Below, piece by piece: positions 60,173 through 64,000 of a stretch of 64,000 bases of DNA. The DNA comes from Thamnidium elegans. Lineage: Eukaryota; Mucoromycota; Mucoromycetes; Mucorales; Mucoraceae. Under the pieces are notes generated by a model, which did not search any database, was not told the DNA's origin, and saw only the letters and a list, made by a program, of their open reading frames with translations. Positions within the stretch are counted from its first letter, which is position 1, and each line of letters begins with the position of its first letter. Where the stretch lies: the NCBI GenBank assembly GCA_025201345.1, contig JAIXMG010000010.1, positions 310,001-374,000 of the forward strand, read 5' to 3'. The position numbers were made by a program, and so were the translations under genes.

Positions 60173-60562
60173 TTTAATATGCCATTTTTGGGGTTATTTT
60201 TTATATATTTGTATAATAAATACCTAACGAGCTCTATAATCTTTTTAGTGTTTGTTACATAATCTTATCGTCTTTTTTTTTTTCTTTTTTTTTTACCTGC
60301 TGCACCACCATAAATAACAAGCTTTGAGCTACCAAGAGAAGAAAGACCAGCAGCCAAAGCAAAAGGTACAGTTAAACCATCTTTAAACTTAGTTTAGTTT
60401 TTGACAGTATATATATCCTTTTTTTTTAATATATAACTTACCAGAAAGACCAATAATTGCATCTCTTACAATTTCTGCGGACTCAAAATGTTGTTCTAAA
60501 TGTTGATAAGGAGCGTACTCATGTGAGTGACGACGACGAAGTTTATTAAGCAAAGCTGACAT
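59508..60562 (-). CDS. CCC1: Ccc1/VIT1-family Fe/Mn transporter
   Basis: Five exons: 60442-60562, 60297-60380, 60224-60233, 59865-60135, 59508-59789. They encode 255 residues. Ccc1/VIT1 proteins move Fe(2+) and Mn(2+) into the vacuole in exchange for protons. The protein has IVRDAIIGLSDGLTVPFALAAGL at its start, the mid helix GAISMGLGGYLA and a cytosolic acidic loop (EREVEECPQDEEDEIVE) that binds metal in VIT1, then ISALTIGLSYFIGGLIPLLPY. The third coding exon is just 10 bases; without it the conserved ELVSGAISMG would be out of frame. Confidence 0.92.
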
Positions 60563-60777
60563 TTTTTAATTTTTAAAAAAAGAAAAAGGAAAACTAAAAA
60601 TCAAGGTTTGATCTTATGTCTGCAGTCATTTTTTTGTTTAAAATCCAGACATGCATTAAACCGTAAAAGGCGATGAAAAAAGACCGCCCATCACGTGTAA
60701 GTACTTCAAATCCGTCTTACCGCGCTTCCCTAGTGATTGCGTATATTTTTTAGCTTTTTCTCTCTCTTTCTTTTTTA

Positions 60778-61490
60778 ATGTTTACTGCCTATCATAGAGT
60801 ATTAACAAAGAGACCTATTCTTGTTCAAAGTGTATCAACTGGTAAATAAAACAAATGATGATTTTAATTGTTTTATTTATGCACCCTATATTTATTTTTT
60901 ATAGCGGTTCTCTTTGGTGCAGGTAAAGATAAATGGCTTAAAAGAGTATTGCAACGTAACTTACAGTTAAACCAATAGGTGATGTTATCGCACAACAACT
61001 GATAGAAAAGCAAGGTTGGGGACAACACGACTTGAAGCGTACTTTAAGAATGTCTACGTTCGGTGGTATATTTGCTGGTCCAGCACTTAGTACTTGGTAT
61101 CGTTTAATAGATAGAAAAGTAACAACTACCAATCGAGTACAGGGTCTTATGGCTAAAGTCGTATTGGATCAATTTGTATTTGCTCCATTTTTTATTGCTG
61201 CCTTCTTTACAGGTCAAGGATTATTTGAAGGAAAATCTATTAACGAAATCAAAGAAAAGCTATCAAGTGGATATACAACTGCTTTAATCGGGAATTACAA
61301 GGTAAGAAAAAAAAAAAAAAAAAAAAAACGCGTAAAGATATATTTTAATAATATATATATAAAAAAGATTTGGCCAGCAGTTCAAATTGCCAACTTTTAT
61401 TTTACGCCTTTAAATTATCGATTAATGGTAACAAATGTAGTGGCATTAGGATGGAATGCGTATCTTTCAACCGTAAATCAGAGATCATGA
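60778..61490 (+). CDS. Mpv17/PMP22 family membrane protein (Sym1-like)
   Basis: Four exons: 60778-60841, 60905-60922, 60979-61301, 61368-61490. They encode 175 residues. Family features: LFGAGDVIAQQLIEK near the start, a first helix block with MSTFGGIFAGPALSTWYRLID, FAPFFIAAFFTGQGL, and the C-terminal signature IWPAVQIANFYFTPLNYRLM. Mpv17/Sym1 proteins sit in the mitochondrial inner membrane and affect mtDNA maintenance and stress tolerance. One exon is 18 bases. The stop TGA (61488-61490) lies inside the last codons of the opposite gene. Confidence 0.92.
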
Positions 61491-63751
61491 TTGTTTATAA
61501 TTTGATGGCATTTCTGCTACACCAGTTCCATTAATTTCAGGTACGCCCACCTTAATATTCTTGTATTTAATTACGCCTCTAGTTTTTACCTATATACAAA
61601 GTTAATTTTATCAATTTAAAAAATAAATAAAATTAATTTTTTTTTTTTACCTTTCCACCCAAAAGACCAACACAGACACCACTAGGTGCTGATAATCCCT
61701 TTAACGCTAAATCAGCTGTACTCGTATCAACAATACGTTTCAATCTATCTTCACACATTGGACAAGAATACTTTGCATCTTCATCATCACATAATATTTG
61801 ATATTTTTCAGGTGTTAATATCTCATCACATCGTGTATGTACCCAATGATCACACGCATCACATGCTACCATTTCGTTATCGTCATCATCATTTTCCTCT
61901 TCATTGTATGTTTTAAGACAAACTGGACAGAATCGATCATCTTGGAAATTATCATTACATTTATGACAGTAAGTAGCAAGATAAGCAGGGTACTTGTATC
62001 GATCACTTTTAGGCGCTGTAGCATGTGTATATTGTGACTCTTCTGCCATACCATGTTCTTCACATCCATGACAATCAGCACATAATGGACAAAGCCAAGA
62101 TCCTTCTGGTACATTGTCTACAGGAGGATTACAGCTAATAAAATTTTAGTGTGTACACATATAACAAAAATATAGTTAATTAGTTACCATCCAGTATGCC
62201 ATCCTCTATCACAACCATCACAAATCATTAATGTAGATTCATCTCCTGCACTCTTACAAACACAACAAATCTTACACTCGGGACAAGACCAAGGATACGA
62301 TTCAACTGCTGCAACTTGTCTAGGTGTAGTTAAATTAGCACAAATAGGATGATACTTTCTTGTACACTTTGCACATTTTACTACTGCAAAATCATCTGTA
62401 ATATGTTCTTCATCTGAACTAAATAAACTATCCGCTGCGCGTAATTCATGACAATCGGCACATTTATTATCTGAATAAACTGTAGTCTAAAAAAAAATAC
62501 ATATATAAGATATATGGTCCTACTTTGTATTGGTATTTTAACTTACAGGTGGTGGTGCCTTTGCATAATCAGTCAAAGATTTAACAGGTACGTGCAATTG
62601 ACATTTTTCACCAGCTCTATTAACATGACGTCTACAAATTTGATTTCCAGCGAGTAAAGTACCACATACAATAGGTTCTGGCTGAGGTGCTACAGGAATA
62701 TTTGCAGTAGGCATAATATAAGTAGCTGGGCTCATTCTTCCTACAGGAGATGGTTGTTGTTGCCTTTGTGGATCTGCGTACTGGTTCACTGATTGGTAGA
62801 CTAAACTTAAATAATACTGTTGAGCAGCTAAAGATTGAGCAGTATCAATTAATATAGTGGGTTCTGATATTTTAGGAATAGGATAATTAAATCTAGCTTG
62901 ATGTATAGGGAAAACACTTTGAAATTGACCTTCCATAAGAGATAAAGGATACCTATCATCATCTTTAATAAGTGTCTCTTGATTTAATAATATATTTCTT
63001 GCTTGTTCCTTTTCTTCTTCTGTGGTTAATGACTCAATCACTGCATCAACATCATAATCTAATAAATCTTTTCCTAATCCACGGTATAAAGGTGTATTAT
63101 GTTCATTCAACTTCTTTTTAAATTCAACAACTTGTTCGTTACTCTCTTTACCACCTTTATTAAATTCAAATCGACATGAACTAGGTTGATATGAAGCAGG
63201 CACTTGATTTATATTAGAATGTATATCATAAAATGTTGGTTTACCAGCTCTACGTTCATGCAATTGAGCATTAAATCCTCTAGCCGCTAAAGCTGCATGA
63301 TGTATCCAGGTTTGATTACTAAGAGGCACACTAGAAGAATACCCTTCTGATCGTGTCGTCTTTCCAATTAATGATTTACGTGAACGATCTTCGGCCAATT
63401 CTTCCTTAATGGGTTCATCAGGAATAATATGATGTTTGTCTGGGTTGTTTTCATAATAATCATCTTTTGAAGTTTTACCGTTTTTAATCACTCTATGACC
63501 AAAACACTTGAATAACGATCGTGCTGTAACAACTGCTACCTCTGGGTTCTTGAATCGTGTAATTAATACTCCTGTATCAATCAAATGTTGTCGTTCTTCT
63601 TCTGTAATTCGAACACGTTTCAATTGAGGATGCTTTTGAAATAAAATATGACTATCACGGTATCCTAGTAACTTGGAAGGTTCCATGGCTAATACTAATA
63701 CCTGATTACCATGACCGGTTAATGTAAATGTTGTTACTGTAAATTCGCGAC

Positions 63752-63782
<31 letters not shown>

Positions 63783-64000
63783 TATATATATATAATGTGT
63801 TAAATAAAAAGGAAACAGGTTGTTTTTTTTTAATACTTTAATGTAATACCTCCTAATAATTTGCCGTTCTTATCAATCTTTTCTTCTCCAATTTCATCAA
63901 AATCGGAATCTTCATCTTCTGATTTACCAGAAGACTGAACTGAATCGCGTCTTCGTTTCGCGTCATTATCCTCTTGTCCAGAGTTTGTTTGAGCAGCAGG
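61485..64000 (-). CDS. Rsc7/Swp82-type chromatin remodelling subunit with PHD fingers (5' end outside)
   Basis: Exons seen: 63850 to beyond 64000, 62547-63751, 62188-62486, 61651-62134, 61485-61589. The first parts read DFDEIGEEKIDKNGKLLGG and REFTVTTFTL..MEPSKLLGYRDSHILF, then VVTARSLFKCFGHRVIKNGK. This is the domain of Rsc7/Npl6 and Swp82, subunits of the RSC and SWI/SNF remodellers. Downstream comes a DPF-type double PHD finger (CADCHE..CAKCTRKYHPICANL, CKICCVCKSAGDESTLMICD, GWHTGC) and a further PHD-like finger (CHKC..CPVC..MVACDACDHWVHTRCDE). DPF fingers are typical of animal PHF10/DPF (BAF45) subunits. The C-terminal exon follows a GTAAAA donor and ends at a stop overlapping the Mpv17 gene. 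The gene is incomplete at the right edge. Confidence 0.85.

Noticed and set aside
60938..61132. Minus-strand frame across the Mpv17 gene
   Set aside because: Antisense to a well-supported coding region; no motif.

Overview
The window is nuclear DNA of a fungus, most likely a Mucoromycota (Mucorales-type) species. The evidence is AT-rich sequence, many 50-110 base GT..AG introns, and a gene set typical of early-diverging fungi: an ITFG2/KICSTOR homologue, HsbA and small cysteine-rich secreted proteins, and gene families I remember as expanded in Mucorales. No bacterial-style operon, CRISPR array, rRNA or convincing tRNA was seen. Exon models were built by hand from splice sites and reading frame. 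Nearly all close with an intact frame.

Left part (1-29 kb) is accessory and repeat-rich. A partial DUS4 tRNA-dihydrouridine synthase is followed by a tandem array of 8-exon, multi-pass membrane genes resembling the UPF0658 Golgi membrane family. The array has four intact copies (633-2498, 2815-4365, 5604-7168, 16326-17955), one clear pseudogene (13829-15148) and two short relics (4631-5057, 8163-8590). Shared promoter and flanking cassettes show that a two-gene module was duplicated and then decayed unevenly. A Tc1/mariner element with a TA target duplication sits behind the third copy. About 5 kb holding a frameshifted family gene (9337-11950) lies before the pseudogene. Next come TIM23 and a broken second copy of it, an uncharacterised multi-exon gene, a 177-base tandem repeat, an HsbA-like secreted protein, a weak multi-exon ORF and a small secreted protein.

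Middle and right parts (30-64 kb) are dense housekeeping DNA. In order they hold DNA ligase IV (-), ribosomal protein eL20 (-), Rix7/NVL AAA ATPase (+), Cwh43 GPI-anchor remodelling protein (+), ITFG2-like KICSTOR subunit (-), MsrA (-), three tandem 8-cysteine secreted proteins (-), a transposase relic (-), an unknown 280-residue protein (+), a PL8 polysaccharide lyase (-), a Ccc1/VIT1 Fe/Mn transporter (-), a Mpv17/Sym1 protein (+) and a 3'-complete chromatin gene joining an Rsc7/Swp82 domain to DPF-type PHD fingers (-). The last two are convergent and overlap at one TCATGA whose two strands supply both stop codons.

Possible new biology lies mainly in five places: the decaying membrane-protein array, the recurrent T(n)A(n-1) tracts, the 177-base tandem repeat, the Rsc7-DPF fusion, and the secreted 8-cysteine trio.
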